A stretch of DNA of 64,000 nucleotides, from assembly GCF_027744825.2 (NCBI RefSeq), contig NC_071336.1:19092501-19156500 (forward strand). The letters are read 5' to 3'. The position numbers and the translations under genes were made by a program. This stretch comes from Synchiropus splendidus (taxonomy: Eukaryota; Chordata; Actinopteri; Syngnathiformes; Callionymidae). Shown here piece after piece: positions 1-11,960 of this stretch (its first letter is position 1; every line of letters starts with the position of its first letter). The notes beneath the pieces are model-generated. The model did no database searches and was not told where the DNA came from. It worked only from the letters and a program-made list of their open reading frames with translations.

Positions 1-103
1 GGGGATCCCGAAGCGTTCCCAGGCCAGACCGGAGACAGAATCTCTCCAGCGAGTCCAGGGTCTTCCCCGGGGTCTTCTCCTGGTAGGACATGCGCGGAAC
101 ACC
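1..103 (-). mobile_element. RTE-like (Rex3-type) LINE, C-terminal fragment of ORF2
   Basis: Read on the minus strand, this segment encodes a short Arg-rich stretch with the order VFRACP, then an R/P/G-rich GRP repeat, then TRWRD and LAWERFGIP. This is the hallmark of the extreme C-terminus of the reverse-transcriptase protein of fish RTE/Rex3-type non-LTR retrotransposons. The match stops sharply near position 103, where unrelated AT-rich sequence begins. The other side runs off the window, so the full extent is unknown. There is no stop in the visible 34 codons. The family label rests on recall of the motif order and is likely, but the exact clade (RTE, Rex3 or a relative) is not certain. 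Confidence 0.7.
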
Positions 104-2409
104 TTTTTGAACAATATATATATCATTTATAAAGTAAAAACATTACAGATGAAAATGTTTTCACATTTTATAATGTCTACAAAAATCATTGTTCTAACAT
201 TGCTTATTATGGTAATAATATTAGTTCATTTTTATTCATTATTCTGTTGTGACATTCATGTCATGTGGACAGTATTGTGGGCCATGGAGCACAGAATGCA
301 TATATCTGATATTCAATATTTTTCCACATACTCACTGACAAACAATGAGGTTCATGGAGGTGGTGCAAGGAAACATCAAGGGAATAGGTGTGACCAGGGA
401 GGACGATCGTGGTGGGCTTTTCATGGCCAACGTCTGAAGGTAAATGCCAATAGACAATGAAGAAAGAGGAAGGTGAGACAGAGATCACATTTGAGGACCA
501 TGAAGGTGGTCAAAGATTTGCTTGGCTACATGGCATTAAAATACAGGACAAGATGTTAATTTAGTATCGAAACCAAGGTATTTAGACTGAAATGCTGAGA
601 TTCAGAAGAAGCTTCTGCTGTGTTCTTGAAAATATTTTGTCTCAGTGTATTTTAGATGAGAAAGGCCATTTCAGATTCTGCCCTCTGAGCACAAGCATTC
701 GCTATAGGGTCCACCTCATTCCTCACCGTAATTAAATATACCCAGACAATTATTCTCTTTTCACTGCACAAAACAACGTCCTTCGGAAACCTGCAACTGA
801 GCGTGGGCGTTTCACCGCCTCCAGAAAGATATTTATGAATCCGCAGCTAATAAAATGTGACTGAGGATATCGAGTATTTGATTGACCCCCAATATTTGTG
901 TCCAAGCCTGATTCCAAAACTTGACTACTTTCCTCTTTAATGGTGGCATGAGCCAATGATGCAAATAATCCTCTCCACCTTCAATAGTTGCACTGATATC
1001 CGATTTTCAAAAACAAAACTCCTGCACGTCTTGTCCCAGGGAGGAAAGGTAGAGACACTGGCACACGTGCTCTTTGTCTCCTCTGTCTGCACAAACACAG
1101 ATTAATGGTTGCACAGTCTTCTGACAAATCGCAGAAACGCCAGGAAACCTCTGGAGAGCGGGTCTCCCTGCCAATTACCTTCACCAATAATATTCGCTCA
1201 GTGCATGAGTGACAGTTCGTCGCCCCCAAGGATAGGAGTGGGCACGTGAAAAGCCTTGAAGAGTCCATTTAGAAAAGGATTTGGATATTCTTCTGATATA
1301 TATTGAATTGTAAATTAAAGTTTTGTTGTTTCATTTGACCTAAAAAGAAATATTTGTCCATCGTTGATGAATCTATTCTGTATTCATTGCTCAGGGAAAC
1401 TGCAAAGTGGTTGTTTTTAAGTTTTACATGCCTAAAAACGACACTTAAGTCCTCAGGTGTCTTCCCAGGTTCATGTAGCGTTCAGACATGTTGATATATC
1501 GGAGTCAGATTACAAGCGACTCCTTTTCAGAATAACAATTTAACTTCATTTTTGGAGGACTTTTTTTTAACCCTTTGAAGTTGGACAATTTGACAAGATG
1601 AAACTGTAGGTTTCTGGAGTACACTGAATAAACTCAGTCAAAAAGGGAAGAAGTTTTACTACCCTGCCAGAAAACTATTTTCTCCCGGTAATTTTAACCC
1701 TCAATTCAACATTTCACAGGGAACTTTATCATTAACTAAGTCCCCCATTTCTGCTCCTCAAAAATGATCCTCAGAAGTCTGGTGCAGAAGGAACTGATTT
1801 AAAATGTTCAGATAATTTAAGCCCACAAGCTACTAAAACCGACAAGAGATAATGAACACACCAAGTGTTGGTGGCAAACCTTTGATAAAGTTTATGTTCT
1901 GTGGCTTTCAGTTCACTGAATCTTCAAGGGCAGAGAGCAGAGACGATGCGCTTCCATCTGAGATACAAGAGATAGACCAAGCTGAAAGAGAGATCGTGAG
2001 CTCGGAGGAGAATTTGTGTCTCCCGACAGATTTGGACCTCCGTTTTAATGGGACACTTAACGCCTTCTCTGGAGCTAAACCTAAAACTCCATCTAGCAGA
2101 GACATACTGCTCCCTCAGCAAGGAAACGGCAGCCGTTGTGAGCATCAAAAATACATTATCTCTCTTTTCAGAGTTCTCTGCCGTAGCATTGCATATTGAC
2201 TATTTAGAAACTCATTAGCAGAACAGTTGGTTTGATAAATTGTGTAGAACGGCGGCGGGTCGCAAAGGAACAAAGCAGTTTACGGAACATAGGATGAGAT
2301 AAGACGCATGCTATTCATTTGTTAGAGGAACCATTAGCACCAATGGAGGGGAACCACGCACAAAGTGTTGCGAGTATAAATAACTCTGACAGTTGTCCAC
2401 TACGGGAGG
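104..2409. other. Non-coding stretch, mostly unique AT-rich sequence
   Basis: Apart from the LINE tail at 345-437, no gene, RNA or named repeat was recognised. Open frames are short, for example 115 codons at 1852-2199 (+). They have no recognisable motif, and overlapping frames on the other strand (1908-2148) are equally open. No promoter or splice context supports them. Confidence 0.5.
345..437 (+). mobile_element. LINE ORF2 C-terminal tail fragment (degenerate)
   Basis: A 30-codon frame reads MRFMEVVQ...IKGIGVTRED and then a stop. It resembles the last residues of a common fish LINE ORF2 (pattern RFMDVV-ED-VVGV-EEDA). The downstream RVRW and CGDP motifs expected in that family are not preserved, so the copy is decayed or cut. 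It lies about 240 bp from the minus-strand LINE tail at the start of the window and in the opposite orientation, so the two are separate insertions. It could be a chance resemblance. Confidence 0.4.
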
Positions 2410-2446
<37 letters not shown>

Positions 2447-2450
2447 TATA
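2410..2450. repeat. Poly-A followed by (TA)n microsatellite
   Basis: Seventeen A residues run directly into about nine TA units and then an interrupted GATATAGAT tail. Spurious Y/I-rich open frames on both strands come from this tract. Confidence 0.95.
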
Positions 2451-3231
2451 GATTTTTTTAAATTATTATTTTTTAAAGACAACGTACTTATGAGGAGGAG
2501 TCGACACTTATACTGAGGTAGTTTGCAAGCAAATGATATCAGCACTTTTGGTGCACATCTTGTTAAGCTTCTTTAGCTAATGTGCTGCTGAAATATCAAT
2601 AACTTATATTTGCCAGTCAATGAGTAATGGTTACCGTTAGAAGCCAAAATAGCCATTAGCTTAAGCATACAGTGAATTATGAGTCCTGTGTGACCTGTGA
2701 TCGCTGACATGTCGCCGTGATGTTTTAAATATAATCATCAATCCAAATAAAAGAATAAGCGCCTCATACTCGCTGTCTTTACGCAGTGTGTTGAACCTCA
2801 GAAGCTATCAATGTGTTTTTATTCACTTTGACAATTGCACTTTGCGGCGCCCTCCCTGACATGAAAATGCAGTTTCTGCTGTATCGATCCTTTAATCTAA
2901 TCCTCTCCGGGCCGACACAAGACATTCATCCTTATCAAGGAGGCAGGGAATCAGCTGTTTTAGTCAACTCCCAATGACATATCTGCAGCTCAGACTATGG
3001 ACCTCTTGTCCTCTGCCTGCAGTTGGCTCTCTGCACAGCAGCTGCTGGCTGATAGTATCACTGCCTTTGTTGACTGTGTTTGTTGAACGTTTTCTTGACA
3101 GTTTCTCACCCAAACCTTTCTATGCTCCAACCATTTGCAGACTGCCCATTTCTGTAGCCACATGGAGCAAGTGAGCTTACAGATGTAGCTGATGCAGTGT
3201 CTCCAATACTACAGTGATAACAATGCAGGCT
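2451..3231. other. Non-coding stretch, no recognised feature
   Basis: The segment is AT-rich with TAAT-type motifs and no recognisable coding signal. A 66-codon frame at 2974-3174 (+) has no motif. Confidence 0.5.
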
Positions 3232-3233
3232 TA

Positions 3234-3312
3234 CAGGGGTTGGACAAAATAATGGAAACACCTTAAAGTTTTTTTAGCTTTGAGGTGTTTCCATTATTTT
3301 GTCCAACCCCTG
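3234..3312. mobile_element. Tc1/mariner-like hairpin MITE, 79 bp
   Basis: The element begins CAGGGGTTGGACAAAATAAT and ends with its reverse complement. The arms are 3234-3268 and 3278-3312: 35 nt each with one mismatch, around a 9-nt T-rich loop. A TA dinucleotide sits immediately outside both ends (3232-3233 and 3313-3314), as expected for a Tc1/mariner-superfamily target duplication. It has no coding capacity, so it is a miniature non-autonomous element, essentially two inverted repeats. The near-perfect arms suggest recent insertion or recent gene conversion. The same family probably recurs elsewhere in the host genome. The superfamily call follows from the TA duplication. Confidence 0.88.
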
Positions 3313-3314
3313 TA

Positions 3315-4285
3315 TGTTGCATTATTTCCGCCATGACTAACTGACATAGTGGACTATAAGCGATCAATAAATGAGTTGCCAAAAGGTTCATGATCAATTT
3401 ATCGTGATGGCTCTTAGCACAATTTGCAGTAAGCCACCCAGGACCATTGTAACCCAAAATGTACCGTAGTTTTTCTCTCATTTTTGAATGACTATTTACA
3501 ACACTATAGACATGCAGGCTTTAGTTAAGGTGGTATCCGGATTGAGGTGGTCTGTGGATCAGAATAGAAGTTAGTCGCAGCCCTAATGACCTCGCAGTTC
3601 CAAGACTTATCAACTATTACGGTATTGTCAGGCAAAAGAGGAGCCAAATCAAAAGGTTGGTGACCTCAAGCCAACTCTTACCCTATGACAGTATCTCCAG
3701 GGGTTCCATGCTTTGAGTTGTTTTGTTGGATTATTACTCCAAGTACTGTAAACCAGCAGCAATAGCTTATTAGTGTTAGTCACTAGTGTAGCGTTAGTCA
3801 ATACCGTGTCAAGACCAGAGCATACACACCTCACCTCACCGTTGTGAGGAGAACTGTGAGTCAAAAGTGAATGCATTATACAAAACCATCCATCTCATCA
3901 TATATACACACACATTTATTTGCTACAGTAAAAGAATCTGTAGTCAACACTTAAAAAAAGGTGTTTATTGGAACAAACAAGTAGTTTGTTTTGTATTCAG
4001 TTTGGTCTCTGGCTTGGTCTCGTCCCTCTCATTGGGTTTGGTCTAAGTCTCTGAATGCTCTGGTCTCGCCACAGTCTTGACAAAGCCTTGACTACAACAC
4101 TAGGAATTCTGCGAAATCATGTAAACATCATGACAATGTATTGACAAGACATGACAGTCTCCCATGAAGAGTCTTTCTTTAGAGAAGAGATGAGATGAAC
4201 CTGCTGGGTAGCAAGTGAGTCGGAGGACCGGGAAAGTCCTCTATATACGGGATCAAAAACAAGAAGTGTTGACACGATTTATCGC
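3315..4285. other. Non-coding stretch, no recognised feature
   Basis: No gene is supported. Small open frames at 3263-3481 (-) and 3649-3876 (-) have no motif, and the first overlaps the hairpin MITE. No repeat partner was found in the window. Confidence 0.45.
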
Positions 4286-4345
4286 ATAAAAATAACTTTG
4301 TTGCTATACTGATTACTTTAGTTTAAAAGTAACTAAGTTAGAATA
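4286..4345. repeat. Teleost AAGTAACT-type dispersed repeat fragment
   Basis: The segment contains TAACTTTGTTGC, GATTACTTTAG and AAAAGTAACTAAGTTA. This vocabulary is familiar from a very common fish DNA-transposon-derived repeat built on alternating TTACTTT / AAAGTAAC motifs. A possible counterpart lies at 4908-5018, on the other side of a different repeat (4658-4860), so the block may be a nested insertion. Named only by resemblance. Confidence 0.4.
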
Positions 4346-4657
4346 CAAGCTACATTTCTCAACTGCCATTGCCAAAATAAGATTTCCATGGAAAATTTGA
4401 GTTCTTATAGCAAAGATGTTTGCCTGCCATGCATGAGTCATCTTTTTGGCACAATTGTTGAATGTAGAGAAGAAAAAAAAAGTGAGTATGGAAAAAAAAA
4501 AAAGTTTTACTTCCGCATGAAAGCCTCAAATATGGCCTTTTAGTAGACAATGCAAATTACAATGCAAATACTAAGTGTCATCTACAGAAATGTGCTAAAG
4601 TTTCCAAAACAATAGACATATTATTAAGGATAAATAAATAAAATGAAAATAAAAAAA

Positions 4658-4860
4658 GTTTAATTTATCATAAGCGTCATTATACTTGTACCAATGTGAT
4701 ATAAAAACTGGTATATCGTTATTGTATTTGCTCAAAATGTGGTGTGAAAGGTATATGTTCTTTGATGAGTCATTTATGTAATGTTCCCCTTTGAACAACT
4801 TCTTTTTTTTAAATTTGTTATTTCTGCACATCTGAGCTGCCCACATGCTGAATACCTGGA
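4658..4860 (+). repeat. Unnamed dispersed repeat, family R3, copy 1
   Basis: This segment aligns with 7145-7328 in the same orientation. Shared blocks include TTTATCATRAGCGTCATTRT, then ACTTGT, then AATGTGAYATAAAA, then TATATCRTTATTGTATTTG, AATGTTCCC and finally GAGCTGCCC and TGCTGAATAYCTGGAT. Copy 1 has about 30 extra bases in the middle. No terminal inverted repeat or target duplication was seen, and the shared T-rich stretch before GAGCTGCCC does not identify the class. The similarity may extend about 30 bp further at a shared TCAAGCAAGT. Confidence 0.7.
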
Positions 4861-4907
4861 TACATTAATTCTAATTCAAGCAAGTCTAATATTTCACTCC
4901 CAGAAAA

Positions 4908-5018
4908 TAAGTAACGGACAGTGACTTGGGTAATTCACTCAGGGTACTGAGGTTGGAAATAGTAATGCATTACTTGTTACTGTGAAAAGTGGTCATATAA
5001 CAGTGATACGTTACTAGT
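4908..5018. repeat. Teleost TAATGCATTAC/GTTACT-type dispersed repeat fragment
   Basis: AAGTAACGG, AGTAATGCATTACTTGTTACT and GATACGTTACTAG are the typical words of a ubiquitous fish hAT-like non-autonomous repeat. Ends and target duplication were not resolvable by eye. Probably the same family as 4286-4345. Confidence 0.45.
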
Positions 5019-7060
5019 GCCAATGTGTGTCCAAAAGAAAACATTTAATGCCATAGTTGCCCCCCTGAAGGTGACATTTGTGCAGATAACTTAACAGTTA
5101 ACATTGACCGTGAAGTTCTTTGCCAGGTAAATGAAGCGTATTTTGATAACATACATATTTACTCCTTCCTTTGACTCTTCTGCTGGTTTGAATTACCCAA
5201 AAGTTTTGTCTGTCTCCGGACAAAGATAAATATTGCCAATCTTCCCTCCACAGCCTTTTACCCGGCTTTCACTCTGCTGCTGAAAGGGGAAAAAAGCTGC
5301 TGTCTGATAAAGGACAGAGGAAATAGAGCTGTGAGCGAGGCTATCGAGGCAACGTACAGATGATGTTGATTTTAAATTGTGCTTCCTTTTCTTTCTGAGG
5401 AATACAAATTATCCCTTCAACTGAGAATCACCAGGTTCATGGCGATGACGTCCTTTGTTCAGATGTCATGGGTGACATTTAGAGACATTCAGCTACAATC
5501 TGATGTTTTCAGTCTGCGCAGACAGAACATGCATTTCCCTTTGAGAGCCGCTCACTCAAGGGAGCAGACTGCTTCAGCTCGGGTCTCACAGGTGCCAAAA
5601 AGCTACACGGCGGCCGCAGTGCTGGTTGTCACACTATGCTAAAACCATAACCTTTAATTTTAAATCCTTCTGGGACACAATTTTCCATATCAACATCAAC
5701 ACTTCGTGGTGTCTTCGATGCCTAAAATAAATCGACGTCAGTGAAGGCAGAGCATGTCTCGCTTTGAAAAATAAGTTTCAAAAGAAAGTGTTTAATTTTA
5801 TTATTCCATAGTTTTAAAAGATGCAAAGCACCTGATCTCTTTCATGTCGGGTAGGTGAGGACGTTGAGTCTGTCTTCAATTGACAGCGTCACATTCACTG
5901 TAATTACTCCCTTGGAGACATCGACAACAATACGTTCATGTATGGAATCACTCATTTAATCTCCTGTCAGGATACACGCTACAGTTTGTCCCGGACAGAT
6001 CACTCAACTAAAATAACATCAGTTGTATGAGGCGAGATGCATCCTCTGAAGGTTTTAACTGATTCCCTTCCTTCTCGTGAAACTGCCAAGATAATCTTTA
6101 AAAGAAAATGACACTTTGAAGAACGTTGATTTCTGTAAAAAAAAAAAAAAAAAAGAAAAAAGTTCTTATTTGCAAGTTGAATGTAATGGTTTGACCACTC
6201 CAGTGCCACATACTGTTGAATGAGCATCACAAGTAATGGCAGCTTTTCTCTCGCCTGTGTTGTGGATATAAAGTACAGCCTTTAATCTGAGAAACTAAGA
6301 AGATTTCATTGTGAATATATGTGTCCCTGATTCAAGAGAGCACCTCATGATTGGCCCCATTTCACTGACAATAAAAAAACAAAAACAGCACACACGGTCA
6401 AGGACGAGATCTCTGATTATCATTGTTAGAAACTGGAGCAATAATTGTGTGTCTATATGTACGTGTGGTGAAAATAAGGTGTAGTTTTCTTGCCATTGAA
6501 ACGAAGAATCAATTCGTGTAATATAGCATTGACAGTCAGAGAATGTACATGCAACTCAAGTATATGAAACAGAATTGCAACCATGAATTTGATGATTGTG
6601 GATGTATTCGGTGGCACAAAGTGAGTCCAATAAAGAACTGACCAACTGACGCTGTGGGCTGTGTAAAAGAAAGGCCGATGTTGGGGTTAGGGTTAGAAGC
6701 AATGGGATGCGCTCCTTTCGCCTTGTACACTCGATTCAACTTTGGACAAAGTCTTCCTGCAAACAATCACTATTTGACACCTTGGGAGACAACGTGTTAT
6801 TGTACTTGTGCTTGGGTCACAATCGAAAAAGACCAGGAGACAGATAACGCACACCCAGAAACTTCAAGGCCTGACCAAAACATGCGTTCGTTGACAGACA
6901 AGACAGGTCCAAGGGAGCGTTTTGGAGTGATCACAACAAAGTGAAACAAATTTATATCATTTTATTAGTTTTTAATGCTGGGAATGCCCCAGGTGTTGTT
7001 GAAGAAGTCCTTGTCCACTGCAAGACGCAGGTGTACAGAGCCTCAGTGTGTCAAGTCTCC
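5019..7060. other. Non-coding stretch with one poly-A tract
   Basis: No coding gene is supported. A poly-A run of 18 lies at 6137-6154, and a short TTAGGG-like GGGTTAGGGTTAG lies near 6683-6695. An 87-codon frame at 5379-5642 (+) and a 96-codon frame at 6654-6944 (+) have no recognisable motif. Confidence 0.5.
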
Positions 7061-7066
7061 AGTTGG

Positions 7067-7081
7067 CCACCTGGAGGCAGT
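7067..7081 (+). promoter_or_regulatory. Weak CTCF-like motif
   Basis: The 15-mer beginning CCACCTGGAGG matches CCASYAGRKGGCRSY at 13 of 15 positions. It lies just upstream of repeat R3 copy 2. Several 13/15 matches are expected by chance in a window this size, so this is weak. Confidence 0.15.
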
Positions 7082-7144
7082 AGCAGCATTAACATGATTG
7101 CTGGTGCGACGCCATGCCAAAAAGAATCCAGAAAAGTGTGGATG

Positions 7145-7328
7145 GTTTCTTTTATCATGAGCGTCATTGTACTTGTCCAAGCAATGTGACATAAAATAAC
7201 TGCTATATCATTATTGTATTTGTGAGTCTTTCGCAGAATGTTCCCATACTTTTGACGTCTTTTTTTTGCTGTTTTTAAATTGGTCGTTGCTGTACATCCG
7301 AGCTGCCCCCTTGCTGAATATCTGGATC
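7145..7328 (+). repeat. Unnamed dispersed repeat, family R3, copy 2
   Basis: Second copy of the repeat at 4658-4860, same orientation, about 2.5 kb away. It carries the shared blocks TATCATGAGCGTCATTGTAC, TATATCATTATTGTATTTG, AATGTTCCC and CTTGCTGAATATCTGGAT. It lacks the middle insertion of copy 1 but has about 4 extra bases in the T-rich segment. The short frames that overlap it (7051-7341 on the minus strand) are shadows of the repeat. Confidence 0.7.
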
Positions 7329-9143
7329 TGGACCAAAACACCAGTTACTTCACAACCATCATTCGCTTGCCTCAAGCAAGTTACATCAACAGTAGAGTGC
7401 TTTACTCATCACTTCACTTCAGTTCTGTTTCTACCTGCTAAGGATCTGAGTATTCCAAGTATATGAAGGTCACAAAACAAACTCACTGCATGGCAGAGCA
7501 AATGGTTGCGCAACATAAACAGGTTTTGTACATTACATAAATAAAAAATCCTAGATGTCTGCAGGTAAAATGAAAATTGTCTCCAACTAAATGAATTGTA
7601 AAGTTGCCCACAACCGCTAGGCCAGTGGAAATAAGAAAAAAAAAAAGCCAAGCCCCAGTGATGTGCAGGACAGATGTGGCTTGCAGGCATGCTTATAATG
7701 CAAAAGACTCTCTCAATGGGGTCTTTGTACCCAAGTGCCCAAAGGCCAAAGGGCACATCCCTCCCAACTAATACCTATCAACAAATACATTCAGGGGCGG
7801 TGGAAATGTCATCATTCACAGCATACAATATTTGACTTGAAAATGAAATATCATGTTTAGATCATTGTGATATTGATAATCATGGCAGCTCAGTGTGGGG
7901 GTATCACAAGCACTGCAGTAAGAATGCACTCTGATTTCTTCCCACAGTCCATAGCGTGAGAAAGACCCATGGACTGTAATGGATGAGTGATCTGCACGGC
8001 TGACCTCTGCCTCTTGCAGACTGTAGCATGATGGAGTCTGTCACGCTCTGAGCCTGAGTACGGACTGGATTGGTGTATTACATGTCCAACAAATATTGTA
8101 CTTCGGAGGGAGAGAACAACGACACACAGAGTGTCCTAAAACAGTGCCTATGTTTACTGTTAGGAAGGAGGAAGGGACTTGAAACTGGTTTTGTCTTGAA
8201 TTGGTACGGTTAAAATACAAGAGAATATGACCATAAGAAACGAAACACACAAAGTCATGCATCCAATGTTTTGCATGCACCAACTGGGACATCATCTTTG
8301 GATTATGGGCCGTAGCCGTGGGGTGGTGGGTCTAGTTTGAGGAAACACATTGAATGCAACACGTTTCTAAAAAGATCATCTATTTTTGATTGGTTTGTTT
8401 TTTGTTTTTTAATCCGTCTTCTAACTTTAATTAGAATCAGCAAACTAAATTAATCCGGTGTAATTCTGCAGTCCGAGACGGTGTATTTAATGCCTTCCAT
8501 TTTCAATTTCGTAACATACTGCTGGAAAAAATAAATTACAGGAGGCTCGGAAATGAACAATCAACCGCCAGTGAATAAGGTGCCAATTTCTATGCATCTG
8601 AACGTTTGATTGATGGCTGCCGACCCGTACTGTCAATATGGCTTAATAAAAAAAAAGGTTAATGAGGAAATGACCAGCATGTAGTGACCTCTTCATGTTT
8701 TGATTGACGTGGAATATTAATACTTCAGTGGGACTGTGCATGAGGGACTCAAACCATATTGCAAATGAAAACAATGCGAATGGCATAAAAACAACCTTGA
8801 TACATGATTAAGAAATACATAGTTGTTTTTTTTTGTTGTGAAAAGAAGAACAAAAAAAAATCTTTTTGCTTATTTATATTACATATGTGATCCAAACATA
8901 ACATGGTGAGCAGCATACCCTGCGTCGTGTTTGGTGCTGAGCAAGGCAGTGGGAAAACAACCCACAGTTTTTGAGGCAAATACAAACCTATCTACTCAAT
9001 TGTGGTTGTGATCACATTCTTTTGAAGATAAGAAATAATCACATTTTTGCTAAAACGTTGGACAATTCTCTTCAGCCTTTTTTTCTTTTTCTTTTGTCAT
9101 CACGTGTCTGTTACAAAAATCGCATTTAATCGTTTTAATTTTA
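7329..9143. other. Non-coding stretch; TAAT-rich unique sequence at about 8.38-8.64 kb
   Basis: No gene is supported. The part near 8380-8640 is rich in AATTAG/TTAATC motifs, keeps its complexity and matches nothing else in the window. That makes it a reasonable place to test for a conserved non-coding element. A 115-codon frame at 7409-7756 (-) is C/F/H-rich and unrecognisable. Confidence 0.4.
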
Positions 9144-9426
9144 TTTAATTTAATGTAACAGTTTGCTCCCCAGACAAGACACAGAACCTAAGTGCAGGAG
9201 TTCCTGGTCCACTGGTCACACTGATGCACAAGACACGTGGCAGCTAGGATGATAACAACAACAACAAATATGGAGGAATCCCTGAACAAAAGCAGTCTGT
9301 TTGGGATGCTTTTCACTACACAATGGCCAGGGTTTCCACTACTCTGAATGCACTTGAAATTCTTACACAAATATTTTCAAGACATTAAAAGAGCTTTAGT
9401 TTAAATAAGGTGATATTAAAACTTGA
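9144..9426 (-). repeat. Dispersed repeat family R4, copy A (inverted relative to copy B)
   Basis: The reverse complement aligns almost end to end with 55199-55494. Shared words include ACCTTATTTAAACTAAAGCT, GTGTAAGAATTTCAAG, GGAAACCCTGGCCATTGTGT, ATCATCCTAGCTGCCACGTG and CAGTGGACCAGGAACTCCTG. By eye the identity is in the high eighties percent outside one indel. On the minus strand there is a 60-codon frame (9188-9370) with a hydrophobic run of Val/Ile/Leu followed by CLVHQCDQW and a stop. The same peptide core occurs in copy B. The repeat class is not recognised. Confidence 0.82.
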
Positions 9427-9569
9427 ATAGAGCCACCATCATGATTTATTGTGCTATTGTCAAACTGATGCAAAATAAACAGTAGTTTGTTGTTTAAATA
9501 TATGTATGGGTCCATCCTTAGTTTCACTAATATATCAAATTAATTCAAAATGAAAAATGTGGTGAATAT

Positions 9570-9638
9570 TCTGATACAATTAAACTGCAATTAATTTATC
9601 TAATTAATTAGATTATTTTGTAAAATCAAATCCCACAC

Positions 9639-9641
<3 letters not shown>
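9570..9641. repeat. AATTAATTAG...CCCACACCTAATATA repeat end
   Basis: The segment ends in TCCCACACCTAATATA before an (AT)n tract. Similar endings occur at 36957-36981 (CTCCACCCCTAATATA) and 55550-55572 (TCCCACCACTAATATA). This is the usual look of a fish retroposon or transposon terminus that seeds AT microsatellites. The start is arbitrary. Confidence 0.35.

Positions 9642-9681
<40 letters not shown>
9642..9681. repeat. (AT)n microsatellite, about 20 units
   Basis: Uninterrupted AT dinucleotides directly after a CACCTAATATA repeat end. Confidence 0.97.
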
Positions 9682-9684
<3 letters not shown>

Positions 9685-11960
9685 ACTGTGTTTCCCAATG
9701 ATCCCTGCATACATTCTTACAACTCTGTACACAGCTCCTTAAAACAGAAGCTTTGTGCAATGCAATGATGTCCCGGGGCAACGATTGCTGGGCGGACAAT
9801 AAATCACGTCGTGAAATCCTGTGGCCTAGAAACAAATGTAAATCTGTGATTGTATCCACGAGGAAAGTCGCGTTGGCCCGCAGGACAAATTCTAAAGGAG
9901 ATTGTATTCAATAAACCGCAGTAGACAAGTAACTAAATAAGAATAAATGAGAAACACAACACGAGGACAAAAATAGCAATGAAGCATTAAGCGGAAGGCA
10001 TTTATTTTTATGGGAAAAAATAGGACACGTTGCTTTCATTGCAGTTACCTCGAGGCATGTTAGTTAATATTGCAGTAAAAGACAGTGAGCTGGATTGGTA
10101 AGGGCACAGCTGAAACCGCACCAAGATTGTTCGCTCTGAAAAGAATATTTTGATAAATCCAACCCAACTTGGGGGGTTTATTCAAAGTAAAATGGATGTT
10201 GGTGTTGATTTGGAATTTGGTGTTGAGATAAGTTAATATGAAATAGGAAGAAAATGGGGAATTTGAAAAGGGAACACAATGTTCTATAAAAATCATTACA
10301 GAAATTCCATATTATGAAAGATTGAGAATTTTGCATTAACTGAACCATTTGCTGACTTTGATCAGAACACAAAATTTCAGATTTTGCCCATAATGTTTCC
10401 ATCACTTTGGTGAATGTTATTCTTACTCGCTTAAGAGCCACTGATGTCCATATCCAATTTTCCTGACTTTCAAATGTTGATGTCCTCCTCTCCATGATGC
10501 CACATGCTCAGATCACGGATGCTGTGTTTTGAAGTTGTTGCTCCTGACCAATCACAGCAGAGTGGTCGTGGCTTGGAAAGAAGGAAACGCGTTTATGATG
10601 GGTGGATCATGTGCATATTTTCATATGTAAATATTTCAAATCATCAGGGTTTTTATGCAGACACACTGATACGCTCAATTTAATCTAAAAGTCCCTGAAA
10701 TTGCCAGATTAGTTGCATTTAAAGAAACTACAAAAAAAAAATAGTGTTGTTGTTCAAACCGAGACCAGCGCATCCAGTGACCAAGCCCATGTTTGTTCCA
10801 TTGAACACATTGCAGTTTTTGATTTTTTGTAATGACTCCCATTTCTTTTGCAGTGAGAATTAAATGAGTATGTCCATATGACTCATAAACTTATGCTTCT
10901 CTATTCTGGATTCAATTTGGCCTGAGTCCTGGTCTCGCACCTCATTGTCTTGGTGTCAGCTCGGTCGGGGACCCTCAAAGTCTTGTGGCCTTGTCCCTGT
11001 CTGTGCCGCAGGTCAGGTAGTCTCAACAACAACACTAACAAACACCCCTAGACAGTGCGTTTCGTAACTGAAGGAGTGTGGCGTGTCATGGACAGAAACA
11101 AATGACTGTGCCAGGATTATCCATTCTCAACCATCTGTGTTTTGCATTATATCAACAACCCAACAAATAAACCAACTCCATGCAGCACAATGTAAATAAC
11201 TTGTACTTATCCTGAATATGTTATTGTTGCAGAGAATTGTTGCATGAGATTTTCAGTATTGCTGATGTTCAAAAACATTGTTTTGTGATGTTAGGTTTTA
11301 TAAATTAATTGTCGTGACCAAAACATTCATATAGTGCGATTGGTCTTACAACGCCCTCTGATTTGGTTTCTGGAATTTGTCTCGTGGCAATATCCTGTAC
11401 ACAAATGAGAAGAATGGCACACAATTCCCGGCTTCATATTTTACGTGCTAGTGACAAGCGTAATTTGAGCCACTTGGCTGTGATCGCCTGAAGACTGTTC
11501 ACAATCTCCCGGTGCTACACTGGGCTCCCTCCTACTCTTTATGACAAAACGAAGTGCAGCTCTTAGTTCACACTTCATTACCCGCCGTAATGCTGTGGCA
11601 CAATGATGTATGGAAGTCGGCTCACTCACAGACCTGCTTCTGGCAGAAATGGTCCAACAAACTTGGAAAAGTCCAACAACAAAAGTGTTACAAACTGCAA
11701 ACTTCCTTTCAAGAGTTAGCAGCAAAATACACCTTAATTTTTCACTGTCAAGGTTCATTTCAACAGTAAAATATTCTTTTTCCTGAGGCTTTAAGATAAC
11801 ATGATAAAATCGTCTGTGGTAATGACTGTTGTGGATCATAAGGTGTCACACAGGTCCACCAAATGAAGAGGATCTCCAGTGACACACACAGCAGGCTGCA
11901 GAAGCTGACAGCGATAACTTACCTGTATAGGTCAACTATCCATACCCAGATGAAGTCGAA
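9682..11960. other. Non-coding stretch, no recognised feature
   Basis: No gene is supported. Overlapping open frames on both strands at 11441-11839 (-, 132 codons) and 11554-11769 (+) show no domain. A short A9 tract lies near 10732-10741. Confidence 0.45.

Noticed and set aside
6683..6695. GGGTTAGGGTTAG as telomeric repeat
   Set aside because: Only two units are present. Short GGTTAGG runs are frequent in fish dispersed repeats.
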